Origin: Aequorivita vladivostokensis
GTDB taxonomy: Bacteria; Bacteroidota; Bacteroidia; Flavobacteriales; Flavobacteriaceae
DNA length: 64,000 nucleotides
Reading direction: 5' to 3'
Assembly: GCF_000952855.1 (NCBI RefSeq)
Contig: NZ_JSVU01000002.1
Location: 310,001 to 374,000, forward strand
Shown: positions 25,563 to 34,180 of the stretch, in pieces
Numbering within the stretch: the stretch's first letter is position 1
Layout of the letters: the number at the start of each line of letters is the position of its first letter
Notes under the pieces: model-generated
Database searches by the model: none
The model's input: the letters and a program-made list of their open reading frames with translations, nothing else
Told to the model about the DNA's origin: nothing
Made by a program: the position numbers and the translations under genes

Positions 25563-25567
25563 GGTTG

Positions 25568-25612
25568 TTATGAGTTAAGCGTTATGAGTTAAGGTTTTGA
25601 GGTTATTGGTAT
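25568..25612. repeat. 7-bp degenerate tandem array upstream of priA
   Basis: Six units with words such as GTTATGA and GTTAAGC, alternating, at a fixed 7-bp step between the priA start and the terminator at 25612. Confidence 0.7.
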
Positions 25613-25638
25613 TAAAAAAGCCACCAAAATTGGTGGCC
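25612..25638 (-). terminator. Terminator of the DUF2147 gene
   Basis: GGCCACCA and TGGTGGC pair around ATTT, followed on the minus strand by six T, 25 nt after the stop. Confidence 0.88.
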
Positions 25639-25662
25639 TAAAGATACTATTTTAAATATTTT

Positions 25663-26091
25663 TTATTCTACGCGGGTCCAGGTTTGTGTTCTTCCCAGCA
25701 GCGAGAAACCTATATAACCGCGAACGTCCAATTTGTTTGGGCCATCAAGTTCTATGTAGCACTTATATACTTTTCCATTGTTGGGATCCATGATGGTACC
25801 GTCATTGTATTCATCGCCGTCTTTTTCAAGTCCTTTAATGATTACCAGGCCAAGCACCGGTTTGTTTTTGTCCTCTCCCGGGCATTTGTCGCATTTTACA
25901 TTTCTTTTTGCGGGGTTGAGGATTTCTACGATTTTTCCGTAAACCTTTCCATTTTGCTTATAGATTTCTACAATGGATTTTGCCTCGCCCGTCTCGTCGT
26001 CGATGGTTTTCCACTTTCCGGTTACATCCTGTGCGGCAACCGACATTACCGTTAAGGCTATGAGGGAAAAAGTTAAAAGTATTTTTTTCAT
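25663..26091 (-). CDS. DUF2147 domain protein, exported
   Basis: 142-residue protein with a signal peptide at 1-20 (cut after VAAQ). The mature part matches DUF2147: VTGKWKTIDDETGEAKSIVEIYKQNGKVYGKI, CDKCPGEDKNKPVLGLVIIKGL, and GTIMDPNNGKVYKCYIEL with LDVRGYIGFSLLGRTQTW. The fold is a small beta-barrel of the lipocalin type, ligand unknown. Located in periplasm. Downstream of brkB on the same strand but with its own terminator. Confidence 0.92.
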   Translation of the reverse strand: MKKILLTFSLIALTVMSVAAQDVTGKWKTIDDETGEAKSIVEIYKQNGKVYGKIVEILNPAKRNVKCDKCPGEDKNKPVLGLVIIKGLEKDGDEYNDGTIMDPNNGKVYKCYIELDGPNKLDVRGYIGFSLLGRTQTWTRVE

Positions 26092-26115
26092 CTGTTTAAA
26101 AATTTAGGTTTATAG

Positions 26116-27027
26116 TTAAAGTTTATCTTTTAGCCGCCTTATGGAAACGTTAAGTTCAAACCCGAGCAGCAAGAGGTTTGCGTTTATCCAAATATAGAAC
26201 ATCAAAATTAAAAGTGCACCAATGGAACCGTATAACTCGTTATAATTTGAAAAATTATTTATATACACCCCAAATAGATAGGTTGTAATTACAAAAAGTA
26301 AAGTTGTGGTAATAGCCCCTATCGAAAAGAAATGGGAAGCTTTCCCCTCCTTGGTTCCAAAATAATACAAGGTGGCGATAACCCCATATATCATCACCAA
26401 AAAAACAACAAATTGAAAGAACGAAATCCAGAAAACGTTGTTATCTATATAGGCTCTGGACTGAAGGTCATTGATAACGTATTCGCCATAAAGAATGACC
26501 CCTACCGAAGTTAACAACAACAATGCCAAGAAAATAGAAACTACAATAGCTACAAGGTATTGCCTGAAAAAGCTGCGATTAATTGTTACGTGAAACGAAT
26601 GTTCAAACGCACTGAAAATGGTATTAACGCCATTTGCAGATAAGAAAATGGACAAAAAGAAAACAAAAGACAACAAACCTGCCCGCGGGTTTACGGCAAT
26701 ATCTGCGATTATTGGATAAAAGAATTCTGTAGTCTTTGCGGGCAGCAGCGCTTCAATAAATATGAGAAATCGCGTTTGGAAACCGTCGATGGGAATATAG
26801 GGAATGAGGTTAAGCAGAAATAACAGAAAAGGAAATAGCGCCAGAAAAAAACTATAGGCAATGGAACTGGCCCTGAACGAAAATGTGCCATTTAAAATGC
26901 CCGCGACGTAAACTTCCAGCAAATGGTATAAAGAAAACTCACCCAATCCCGGAAGTTTAATCTTTTTACTGAAACGCACTAAATCCCGGACAATCGGAAT
27001 GTTTATTTCTTCTTCCTCCTCGCTCAT
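26116..27027 (-). CDS. YihY / BrkB-family membrane protein
   Basis: 303-residue inner-membrane protein with about six helices. Family marks: SFRASSIAYSFFLALFPFLLFLLNLIPYIP near 50-80, FSANGVNTIFSAFEHSFHV near 130, and LYGSIGALLILMFYIWINANLLLLG near 265. Often labelled ribonuclease BN in older annotation, which is not supported. Role unknown; proposed as a transporter. Overlaps nadC by 4 bp (ATGA), so the two are co-translated. Confidence 0.93.
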   Translation of the reverse strand: MSEEEEEINIPIVRDLVRFSKKIKLPGLGEFSLYHLLEVYVAGILNGTFSFRASSIAYSFFLALFPFLLFLLNLIPYIPIDGFQTRFLIFIEALLPAKTTEFFYPIIADIAVNPRAGLLSFVFFLSIFLSANGVNTIFSAFEHSFHVTINRSFFRQYLVAIVVSIFLALLLLTSVGVILYGEYVINDLQSRAYIDNNVFWISFFQFVVFLVMIYGVIATLYYFGTKEGKASHFFSIGAITTTLLFVITTYLFGVYINNFSNYNELYGSIGALLILMFYIWINANLLLLGFELNVSIRRLKDKL

Positions 27028-27884
27028 TTAACCGCTTTTAGGCTCAAATCCATATTGTGGACCGAATGGGTCAGCGCGCCGCTGGAAATATAATCTACGC
27101 CACATTCGGCATATTTTCTGGCGGTTTCCAAGGTAATGCCGCCACTGGACTCTGTAAGGCATTTGCGGTCTATAAGTTTTACGGCTTTTCGGGTATCTTC
27201 ATAATTGAAGTTATCTATCAATATTCTATAAACACCGCCCGATTTTAATATTTCCTCAATTTCTTCCAGGTTTCGGGCTTCCACGATTATTTTTAAATCA
27301 AGACGGTTCCTTTCCAAATAGCGTTTGGTTTTTTCTATGGCCTTGGTAATTCCGCCGCAGAAATCGATGTGGTTGTCTTTTAGCATTATCATATCGTACA
27401 AGGCAAAACGGTGGTTCTCCCCGCCCCCAATCTTTACGGCCCACTTTTCCAAAGCTCGAATGCCGGGCGTGGTCTTGCGGGTGTCGAGGATTTTGGTATT
27501 TGTGCCTTCCAGTAGTTTCACATATTCGTTGGTTTTGGTAGCAATGGCGCTCATACGCTGCATTGCGTTCAAAACCAATCTTTCCGATTTTAGGATGGAT
27601 TGAGAAAGTCCCGAAACATAAAATGCCACATCGCCATAGTTTACGGGGCTTCCGTCCTTTATTTTAATATCGAGCTCAAGTCCCGGATCTACATATTCAA
27701 AAACCTGCCGGGCAAATTCAACGCCGGCAATGATGCCCTCGTCCTTTACCAAAAGTTTGGCGGAGCCCAGCGCATCTTCCGAAATGCAGGCCAGCGAGCT
27801 GTGGTCGCCATCGCCCACATCCTCGCGGATGGCGTTGGCGATGATGATGTCTATTTCTTTGTTGAATTGTTTTTCTGAAATCAT
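27024..27884 (-). CDS. nadC: Nicotinate-nucleotide diphosphorylase (carboxylating)
   Basis: 286-residue cytosolic enzyme that joins quinolinate and PRPP to make nicotinate mononucleotide in NAD synthesis. Marks: REDVGDGDHSS near the N-terminus, ILDTRKTTPGIRALEKWAVKIGGGENHRFALYDMIMLKDNH (substrate and PRPP site, in two adjacent parts), VEARNLEE, and SGGITLETARKYAECGVDYISSGALTHS at the end. Overlaps brkB by 4 bp. Confidence 0.97.
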   Translation of the reverse strand: MISEKQFNKEIDIIIANAIREDVGDGDHSSLACISEDALGSAKLLVKDEGIIAGVEFARQVFEYVDPGLELDIKIKDGSPVNYGDVAFYVSGLSQSILKSERLVLNAMQRMSAIATKTNEYVKLLEGTNTKILDTRKTTPGIRALEKWAVKIGGGENHRFALYDMIMLKDNHIDFCGGITKAIEKTKRYLERNRLDLKIIVEARNLEEIEEILKSGGVYRILIDNFNYEDTRKAVKLIDRKCLTESSGGITLETARKYAECGVDYISSGALTHSVHNMDLSLKAVK

Positions 27885-27970
27885 AGCAAGGAAATTTCAG
27901 CTAAAATAACAAAAAGAGTTGGCAGTATTCAGTTTCAGTAGGAAGTTACGCAAAAACCTTTAAAATCCAT

Positions 27971-27978
27971 TACTTTTG
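27971..27978 (+). promoter_or_regulatory. -7 box of the rlmH promoter
   Basis: TACTTTTG ends 4 nt before the rlmH ATG at 27983. With a transcription start a few nt after the box, the mRNA would have almost no leader. Confidence 0.6.
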
Positions 27979-27982
27979 AAAT

Positions 27983-28456
27983 ATGAAAATAACACTGCTC
28001 GCCATAGGCAAGACCGACAACAAACAACTGCAAAGCCTGATGGATGACTACACCAAGCGCCTTGGGTTTTATATTGCTTTTGAAATGGAAGTGATTCCCG
28101 ATGTGAAGAATGCGAAGAATCTTTCCGAAGCGCTTCAAAAACAAGCAGAAGGCGATGAAATTCTGAAGCGCACCACTACTGCCGATGTTTTGATTCTGCT
28201 TGACGAAAAGGGAAAAACCTATTCTTCGGAAGGGTTTGCACAGTTTCTTCAAAAGAAAATGAATAGCGGGTTAAAGAACCTCATCTTCGTAATTGGTGGT
28301 CCGTATGGGTTTAGCGATGCCGTTTATGAACGTGCCAACGGAAAAGTTTCGCTATCCGCAATGACCTTTTCGCACCAAATGGTTCGGCTTTTCTTTATTG
28401 AGCAGCTGTATCGCGGGTTTACTATCCTTCGGAATGAGCCGTACCACCATCGGTAG
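27983..28456 (+). CDS. rlmH: 23S rRNA (pseudouridine-1915-N3) methyltransferase
   Basis: 157-residue SPOUT-fold enzyme that methylates pseudouridine 1915 in helix 69 of 23S rRNA using SAM. Marks: KITLLAIGKTDNKQLQSLMDDYTKRL, ILLDEKGKTYSSEGFAQFL, FVIGGPYGFSDAVYERA (knot and SAM site), and SHQMVRLFFIEQLYRG with the terminal YHH. Single gene, divergent from nadC. Confidence 0.97.
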   Translation: MKITLLAIGKTDNKQLQSLMDDYTKRLGFYIAFEMEVIPDVKNAKNLSEALQKQAEGDEILKRTTTADVLILLDEKGKTYSSEGFAQFLQKKMNSGLKNLIFVIGGPYGFSDAVYERANGKVSLSAMTFSHQMVRLFFIEQLYRGFTILRNEPYHHR

Positions 28457-28473
28457 GGATTTGTTTATTCAGA

Positions 28474-28549
28474 ACTTACCTGCAGAGGCACGGCAGGCAG
28501 GTTTGGGATTTGGGATTTGGAATTTGGAATTTGGAATTTGGAATTTCAA
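28474..28549. repeat. Palindrome and 7-bp tandem array after rlmH
   Basis: CCTGC and GCAGG arms lie near 28480-28500, followed by seven units of the GGGATTT/GGAATTT type at an exact 7-bp step (about 28502-28549). It is the most regular array in the window and abuts the DUF6122 stop. Confidence 0.8.
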
Positions 28550-28854
28550 TTCCATTGGCAATCTATATAGTCCGTAAACATGTGGAATAATAATCCCACA
28601 GCTATGATCCTAGTTTTCCTAAAGAATAACAATACCACATATCCTGCCATCGCCCAATAGGTGTGCAACGGGTGGAAGTTGATGCTGCAACGTCCGGGAT
28701 CGAAAATTGGGGTGGCGAGGAGGTGATCTAAATCTACTAGCATAGTCGCAAGCATAATGAGCCAGGCTTTTTTCCATTGACTTCTGAAAAAAACATAAGC
28801 TATAAGGCCGGGAACCAAAAGATGCAACGTATAGTGTACCAGCGTTTGTAGCAT
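28546..28854 (-). CDS. DUF6122 family membrane protein
   Basis: 102-residue integral membrane protein of about three helices. Conserved polar marks are HYTLHLLVPG at the start, MLVDLDHLLATP in the middle and HMFTDYIDC at the end: His/Asp pairs placed in or beside helices, like metal-dependent hydrolases of the YdjM type. I place it in DUF6122. The stop lies at the edge of the 7-bp array. It follows the DinB gene by 9 nt. Confidence 0.85.
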   Translation of the reverse strand: MLQTLVHYTLHLLVPGLIAYVFFRSQWKKAWLIMLATMLVDLDHLLATPIFDPGRCSINFHPLHTYWAMAGYVVLLFFRKTRIIAVGLLFHMFTDYIDCQWN

Positions 28855-28863
28855 CAGATCAGG

Positions 28864-29328
28864 TTAAGGATTGGTTATTTTTGCCAACAGTACTATCTGC
28901 CCCAAATGATAGGCATCGTGCTGGAGAATGCCGTGGATGTGTTGATAATAGGTGAGTTTATTTACCGGATATTTATTGATGAAATCTGCCTCATTAAAGG
29001 TGCTAAGGAAATAGAGCCATTCCTTTTGGGTTCTTTCCAAAGTTTCGAGGGTTTGTTGCCACGCTTCTTCGGAAGTATCTTTTATCTTTTCTATATAATT
29101 GTTTGACGGGGTTTCAAGCACTTCGCCCTGTACTCTTTTCAATACATTTTTGCGCCAAGCTATCATATGGTTTACGATTTCCCAGATGGTGTTGCCGTTT
29201 TTAATGGGGCGCTGTGCGGCCTGCTCTGCCGTAATACGGCTGAGCGTATCCTCCAAGGTTACATCTATCCAAGGGTGGCCGTGATATAGGTCTGTGAAAA
29301 GGGATTGTATGCGGTGCGACTCGTTCAT
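28864..29328 (-). CDS. DinB-family four-helix protein
   Basis: 154-residue four-helix bundle of the DinB/YfiT superfamily. Three His positions typical of the metal site are visible: WEIVNHMIAW near the first third, and QHIHGILQHDAYHLGQIVLL at the end. Members act as metal-dependent thiol-S-transferases or hydrolases; substrate unknown. The frame is open to 29367, but that extension is the translation of a 7-bp repeat array, so ATG at 29328 is the start. Confidence 0.9.
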   Translation of the reverse strand: MNESHRIQSLFTDLYHGHPWIDVTLEDTLSRITAEQAAQRPIKNGNTIWEIVNHMIAWRKNVLKRVQGEVLETPSNNYIEKIKDTSEEAWQQTLETLERTQKEWLYFLSTFNEADFINKYPVNKLTYYQHIHGILQHDAYHLGQIVLLAKITNP

Positions 29329-29332
29329 TTTT

Positions 29333-29368
29333 TGGTTGAGGGTTGATAGTTTATAATTGATGGTCAAT
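29333..29368. repeat. 7-bp degenerate array just upstream of the DinB gene
   Basis: Five units (GGTTGAG, GGTTGAT and three degenerate ones) at a 7-bp step directly before the start codon of the DinB gene. Confidence 0.6.
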
Positions 29369-29482
29369 CAAAGATAAAGAAATATTTTAGGAAGGTCGCA
29401 GTATCGTTTAGAGGTTATATTTTGGTAAAAACTTTAAATAGTTTACTTTTCAATATTCTAAACAGCCGTCTAAAACTTACTT

Positions 29483-30580
29483 ATGAAAAAATTATACGCA
29501 GTTGCCCTTTTCTTTTTGGCCATTTCATTTCCTCCGAATATAATCTTTGCCCAATGCGGCGATGTAACCTTGGAAAGTTTGACCAACCCCGGACCTTATG
29601 AAGTTGCAACCCTTACCGAGGCGGATGGCCTGAGAAATGGTCCGGACTATGCAGGTGCCACGGTATATTACCCCACCAATGCTACTCCCCCTTTTGCAAG
29701 TATTGCCATTGTTCCCGGGTTTACTGCACTGCCCTCCAGCGTGGAGGAATGGGGGCCGTTTTATGCTTCGCACGGAATAGTTACTATTATTATTGGAACG
29801 AACTCACTATTTGACTTTCCTGAGCAACGGGCCACTGCACTTTTGGATGCCTTGGAAACCATGCGGCAGGAAAATACCCGAAGTACTTCCCCCTTGGAAA
29901 ACCAGCTGGATGTGGACAAATTTGCGGTAAGTGGATGGTCTATGGGCGGCGGCGGCGCACAGCGGGCTGCCGTTTTGGACAATACCATAAAAGGCGTAGT
30001 TGCATTGTGTCCTTGGTTGCCAAACGCGTCCTTAAACCACGATAGTCCGGTATTGATTTTTAGCGGTGAGAATGATCCTACCGCTCCTCCTGCACAGCAC
30101 GCCGACCTTCATTATGCCGCTACGCCAAATACAACAAACAAACTTCTTTTTGAGGTTGAAAATGGAAACCATTCCGTAGCCAATACACCCAATGGCGGGA
30201 ATGGTGCCGTGGGCAAAATAGCGCTTTCTTGGCTTAAATTATACTTGGATGATAATGACTGTTATTGCCCGTTGCTAACCGATGAACTTTTGGTAAATCC
30301 GCCTGCGGCTTCCAAGGTGCTGTCCAGCTTTGAGTGCGAACTTGTGCTGGGAGTGGCGGAAAATACTGTTGATATAAGCCTATATCCCAATCCCACACAA
30401 GACTTTGTGTATATAAATGTTTCCAAGGTTACCTATTATGAAGTTTATTCTGCCCTTGGACAACGCTTACTATCTGGCAAGCTTACCCAAGGCGAAAAGC
30501 AAATTGACTTTTCAAACTTTGCGCAGGGGCTTTACTATGTGGGGGTTGGCAATGAAACAATGAAGGTTATCCGGGAATAA
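29483..30580 (+). CDS. Secreted PETase/cutinase-like polyester hydrolase with T9SS sorting domain
   Basis: 365-residue alpha/beta hydrolase. Signal peptide 1-24 (cut after IFAQ). The core 25-262 matches bacterial cutinase/PETase proteins: oxyanion region PGFTALPSSVEEWGPFYASHG (Phe80), nucleophile Ser153 in GWSMGGGG, CPW with Trp178, Asp198 in IFSGENDPTAP, His230 in GNHSVAN. Trp152 before the serine and Ser231 after the histidine are the pair of Ideonella PETase, where actinobacterial cutinases have His and Phe. Cys260, Cys262 and Cys285 are near the core end. Residues about 297-365 form a type A T9SS domain (ISLYPNPTQDFVYI), so the enzyme is exported to or past the cell surface. Single gene. 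Confidence 0.92.
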   Translation: MKKLYAVALFFLAISFPPNIIFAQCGDVTLESLTNPGPYEVATLTEADGLRNGPDYAGATVYYPTNATPPFASIAIVPGFTALPSSVEEWGPFYASHGIVTIIIGTNSLFDFPEQRATALLDALETMRQENTRSTSPLENQLDVDKFAVSGWSMGGGGAQRAAVLDNTIKGVVALCPWLPNASLNHDSPVLIFSGENDPTAPPAQHADLHYAATPNTTNKLLFEVENGNHSVANTPNGGNGAVGKIALSWLKLYLDDNDCYCPLLTDELLVNPPAASKVLSSFECELVLGVAENTVDISLYPNPTQDFVYINVSKVTYYEVYSALGQRLLSGKLTQGEKQIDFSNFAQGLYYVGVGNETMKVIRE

Positions 30581-31222
30581 GAGTTTTTTCTTGGATATTT
30601 GATTGTTTAAGCACTGAAGTGGCCTGAGCGGGACGCTTGTGCTTGCAGGAAAAATATTGTCAATGTCTTTACAAGGACTTTTACTGATGACAGCAGAATA
30701 TTTTGGGAGTGTTTGTGTGATTTAAAATAGATGATAAGTTCAGATATATGAGTGATTCTTTAACGTAGTTATGAGGTAACCAAGGAGTATATAGGGAGAA
30801 TATAGGGAGTATGGTCGGCTTAGCATCGGCATACGGTCGTCATATGATCGACATATAGTCGACATACGGATTAATCCTTTCTAGGGAAGAACTTCGAAGA
30901 CGAAGCAAGTTAGAATTGAATTATAAATATACAACAATCAGATAGCCCATTGCAAATTTTTTTAAATGTAAAATTGTGGAATTGGTTAATTGGAGAAGTG
31001 ATTGGAAGGATATTAGCGGGATGCTTTTGGTAGCGAAGAAATATTATAAATGATATGGTAAATGGGCATGCTTTACTTCGGATGCGCTCAGTGCATTTGG
31101 AATCTCGCCAAGGGGTTTGCTATGGGTCGCATTGCAAATGCTAAAAGTAGATAGGCACGCTTTATAAATGCGAGCTAGGGGATTGGCACGAGCGGGACGC
31201 TCGCGCTAGTGGGGGGAATCAA
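30581..31222. other. Gene-poor spacer of 640 bp
   Basis: No credible gene on either strand. It holds an 11-bp tandem array (30781-30868) and two copies of an 18-base word, GAGCGGGACGCT followed by YGYGCT (30626-30643 and 31190-31207), lying near the two ends like target or element ends. The right part (31060-31215) has related short words around GGCATGCTTTA and GGCACGCTTTA. It may be the remains of an inserted element. Confidence 0.6.
30781..30868. repeat. Eight-unit degenerate 11-bp tandem array
   Basis: Eight consecutive 11-bp units without gaps. Early units read TAGGGAGAATA and the like; later units read ATCGACATATA and the like, and the sequence drifts stepwise from one end to the other while the step never changes. 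Confidence 0.8.
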
Positions 31223-31969
31223 TTATTCCTTTTTAAAGATTATAATTTTATTGTCTTCTATTTCAATAAAACCATCACAATCATTAGTTTTAAAATATAT
31301 TAGAAGATTGCCATTTGGCATCTTATATGTTTTGGGATTATAGTCCCATATTCTTATATCTGAAATTAATTGCAAATTAATCATTTCTCCATTTTCAATC
31401 TTGCTTACATAAGTTTTATGATCCTTATCTGTTAAGATATGATAAAGTTTATCCTTGTATTGAAAACTAGTAAGAGCTAGAGCATTATATGCTTTCCAAA
31501 TTTCCGTAACACCCTTTCGGGATTTGGATTCAGTGTCACCAAAATAACGGTAAATAGTCTTTCCTCTTTTCTTTATAGGTTTGGGCAAAACAAATAATTC
31601 CATTGATTTAGGGTCTTCAATTTCTACCAATTCTGAAAATCCGCCTAAATGTGCTAATGAATTTGTAACAATATATTTTCCATCTATTTTATTTATTGCA
31701 ATGGGACAAGTTGCTTCGCAGGAATATACAATTCCAGTATTCTTATTTTTAAACCAAATTGAACCTCCCCATTCACCGCTACAAGTTTGGCTTACAATGT
31801 AATCATCATCTTCAAAAAATGTAGTTTGTTGTTTATTGTAGAAAGATTTAGATATATATGGAACACTATCTGTTATTTTCAATTCAGATATTGCAAATAA
31901 ATTGTCATCCTGACACTAACTAATTGAGTAAAAAATTATAACAAAAAAGAAGCCTAAAAGATATTTCAT
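31223..31969 (-). CDS. Putative lipoprotein with an in-frame TAG at the lipobox
   Basis: The long open part is 31223-31882 (219 residues if started at TTG 31882): a soluble beta-rich protein with no recognised domain. The same frame continues upstream to an ATG at 31969, giving a signal MKYLLGFFFVIIFYSIS, then TAG (31916-31918), then CQDDNLFAISEL. The stop sits exactly where a small residue should precede the lipobox Cys. A Ser codon (TCG) changed to TAG would explain it. So this is a lipoprotein gene with a nonsense mutation, a sequencing error, or a case of readthrough. Surrounded by a repeat-rich spacer. Confidence 0.65.
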
Positions 31970-31981
31970 ATTTTGTTATTA

Positions 31982-34180
31982 TCACTCCACCCCCTCAATC
32001 AAAACCCCCAACATTTCAATAGCAGCATCGCTAATACGAGTTCCTGGGCCATAAACAGCAACGGCGCCGGCATCAAAAAGGTATTGGTAGTCCTGCGCGG
32101 GTATTACGCCGCCCACGATAACCATAATATCTTCACGGCCATACTTTTTTAGGGCTTCAATCACCTGTGGCACTAAGGTTTTGTGCCCAGCGGCAAGGGA
32201 GGAAACGCCGAGAATGTGCACATCGTTTTCCACCGCCTGTTTGGCGGCTTCGGCAGGGGTTTGGAAGAGTGGGCCTATGTCCACATCAAAACCTACATCG
32301 GCATAGCCGGTGGCTACTACTTTGGCGCCGCGGTCGTGACCGTCCTGCCCCATTTTGGCAATCATAATACGGGGGCGGCGGCCTTCAAGTTCGGCGAACT
32401 TGTCTGCCATTTGCCTTGCCTTATCAAAACTTGGGTCTTTTTTCATCTCTTTGCTATACACGCCGCTAAAGGAGCGTATTTGTGCCTTATACCTGCCGAA
32501 TTCCTTTTCCATCGCGGAGGAGATTTCGCCAAGGGTTGCGCGGTGGCGGGCGGCTTCTACGGCTAAAGCTAATAAATTCTTATTCCCCTGAAAAGGGGAA
32601 TCTGTTGAATTTGACCAACTTCGCGCATATTCAGTAATTGCGGCGAGTGCGGCTTCCACCTTTTTGGTGTCGCGGGTGGCTTTTATGCGGTTTAGGCGTT
32701 CAATCTGCGAGGTACGGACTTTTTGGTTGTCCACGTCGAGGATTTGCAGCGGATCTTCCTTTTCAAGACGGTATTTGTTTACGCCTACTATGATGTCCTG
32801 TCCGCTATCAATACGCGCCTGCTTACGGGCAGAGGCTTCCTCTATGCGCAGTTTGGGGATGCCGGCCTCAATGGCTTTGGTCATGCCGCCGAGTTCTTCT
32901 ACTTCCTCTATTAGCACCCAGGCTTTGTTGGCAATTTCGTTGGTAAGGTTTTCCACATAATAACTGCCCGCCCAAGGGTCAACCGTTTTGGTGATCTGGG
33001 TTTCGGTTTGCAGGAAAATCTGGGTGTTTCTGGCGATACGGGCAGAGAAATCGGTTGGTAATGCAATGGCCTCATCCAAAGCGTTTGTGTGCAACGATTG
33101 CGTGCCGCCGAAAACCGCTGCGGCGGCTTCAATGGCGGTTCGGGCTACATTGTTGAATGGGTCCTGCTCGGTAAGGCTCCAACCGCTGGTTTGGCAGTGG
33201 GTGCGCAGGGCGAGTGATTTTTCGTCCTTTGGATTGAACTGTTTTACAATCTTTGCCCATAGCATACGGGCAGCGCGCATTTTTGCGATTTCCATAAAAT
33301 GGTTCATCCCGATTGCCCAGAAAAAGGAAAGTCTTGGTGCAAAAGTGTCAATATCCATTCCTGCCTTTATTCCTGTGCGGATGTATTCCAAACCGTCTGC
33401 AAGCGTGTAGGCAAGTTCAATATCCGCGGTAGCTCCCGCTTCCTGCATATGGTAGCCAGAGATGGAAATGCTGTTGAACTTGGGCATATTTTTCGAAGTG
33501 AATTCAAAAATATCGCTGATGATTTTCATGGAAGGTGTTGGCGGATAGATGTAGGTATTGCGCACCATAAATTCCTTTAGAATGTCATTCTGAATAGTTC
33601 CTGCCAAGTCTTTTGGCAAAACGCCCTGCTCTTCCGCAGCCACAATGTAGAACGCCATAATGGGAAGCACGGCGCCGTTCATCGTCATGGAGACGCTCAT
33701 CTTGTCCAACGGAATTTGGTCGAAGAGGATTTTCATATCCTCCACGCTGTCAATTGCTACGCCTGCTTTGCCCACATCGCCCTCCACGCGGGGATGGTCG
33801 CTATCGTAACCTCGATGGGTGGCAAGATCGAAAGCTACCGAAAGTCCTTTTTGGCCAGCGGCCAGGTTTCTTCTGTAAAAGGCGTTGCTATCCTCCGCCG
33901 TTGAAAAACCGGCGTATTGGCGGATGGTCCACGGGCGGCGGACGTACATGGTTGAATATGGCCCGCGCAGGTGTGGCGCGATTCCAGCTACGAAGTTTAG
34001 GTGTTTAAGATTGGCAATGTCTTCAGCTGTGTAGTGCTTTTTTATTCCTATTTCTTCGGCTGTGGTAAAAGTTTCGGGTTTCAGGTTACTGGTTTCAGGT
34101 TGCAAGTTATTATTTGCTTCCGGTTCCCGGCTTCCAACTTCTGTCTTCAAATCGATATGTTGTATATTTTTTCTGGCCAT
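31982..34180 (-). CDS. scpA: Methylmalonyl-CoA mutase, large (B12-binding) subunit
   Basis: 732-residue adenosylcobalamin enzyme interconverting succinyl-CoA and methylmalonyl-CoA. The TIM barrel covers about 45-560 ([67 protein letters not shown]) and the C-terminal cobalamin domain has DGHDRG with its lower-ligand His. Two stretches look foreign: residues about 12-38, encoded by a 7-bp array, and about 543-553 ([11 protein letters not shown]), encoded over a CCCC/GGGG palindrome. Last gene of the mutase operon. Confidence 0.95.
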   Translation of the reverse strand: MARKNIQHIDLKTEVGSREPEANNNLQPETSNLKPETFTTAEEIGIKKHYTAEDIANLKHLNFVAGIAPHLRGPYSTMYVRRPWTIRQYAGFSTAEDSNAFYRRNLAAGQKGLSVAFDLATHRGYDSDHPRVEGDVGKAGVAIDSVEDMKILFDQIPLDKMSVSMTMNGAVLPIMAFYIVAAEEQGVLPKDLAGTIQNDILKEFMVRNTYIYPPTPSMKIISDIFEFTSKNMPKFNSISISGYHMQEAGATADIELAYTLADGLEYIRTGIKAGMDIDTFAPRLSFFWAIGMNHFMEIAKMRAARMLWAKIVKQFNPKDEKSLALRTHCQTSGWSLTEQDPFNNVARTAIEAAAAVFGGTQSLHTNALDEAIALPTDFSARIARNTQIFLQTETQITKTVDPWAGSYYVENLTNEIANKAWVLIEEVEELGGMTKAIEAGIPKLRIEEASARKQARIDSGQDIIVGVNKYRLEKEDPLQILDVDNQKVRTSQIERLNRIKATRDTKKVEAALAAITEYARSWSNSTDSPFQGNKNLLALAVEAARHRATLGEISSAMEKEFGRYKAQIRSFSGVYSKEMKKDPSFDKARQMADKFAELEGRRPRIMIAKMGQDGHDRGAKVVATGYADVGFDVDIGPLFQTPAEAAKQAVENDVHILGVSSLAAGHKTLVPQVIEALKKYGREDIMVIVGGVIPAQDYQYLFDAGAVAVYGPGTRISDAAIEMLGVLIEGVE
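34071..34147. repeat. 7-bp array inside the mutase coding region
   Basis: Six units from 34071 of the GTTTCAG type at an exact 7-bp step, then after one degenerate unit a second run of the CCGGCTT type to 34147. It encodes the poorly conserved N-terminal linker of the large mutase subunit. The word matches arrays at 37374 and 56283. Confidence 0.85.

Noticed and set aside
26116-27027. Ribonuclease BN
   Set aside because: Old label for YihY/BrkB proteins; the sequence is an integral membrane protein with no nuclease motif.
30781-30868. CRISPR array
   Set aside because: The 11-bp units are contiguous with no spacers, and no cas genes are present in the window.
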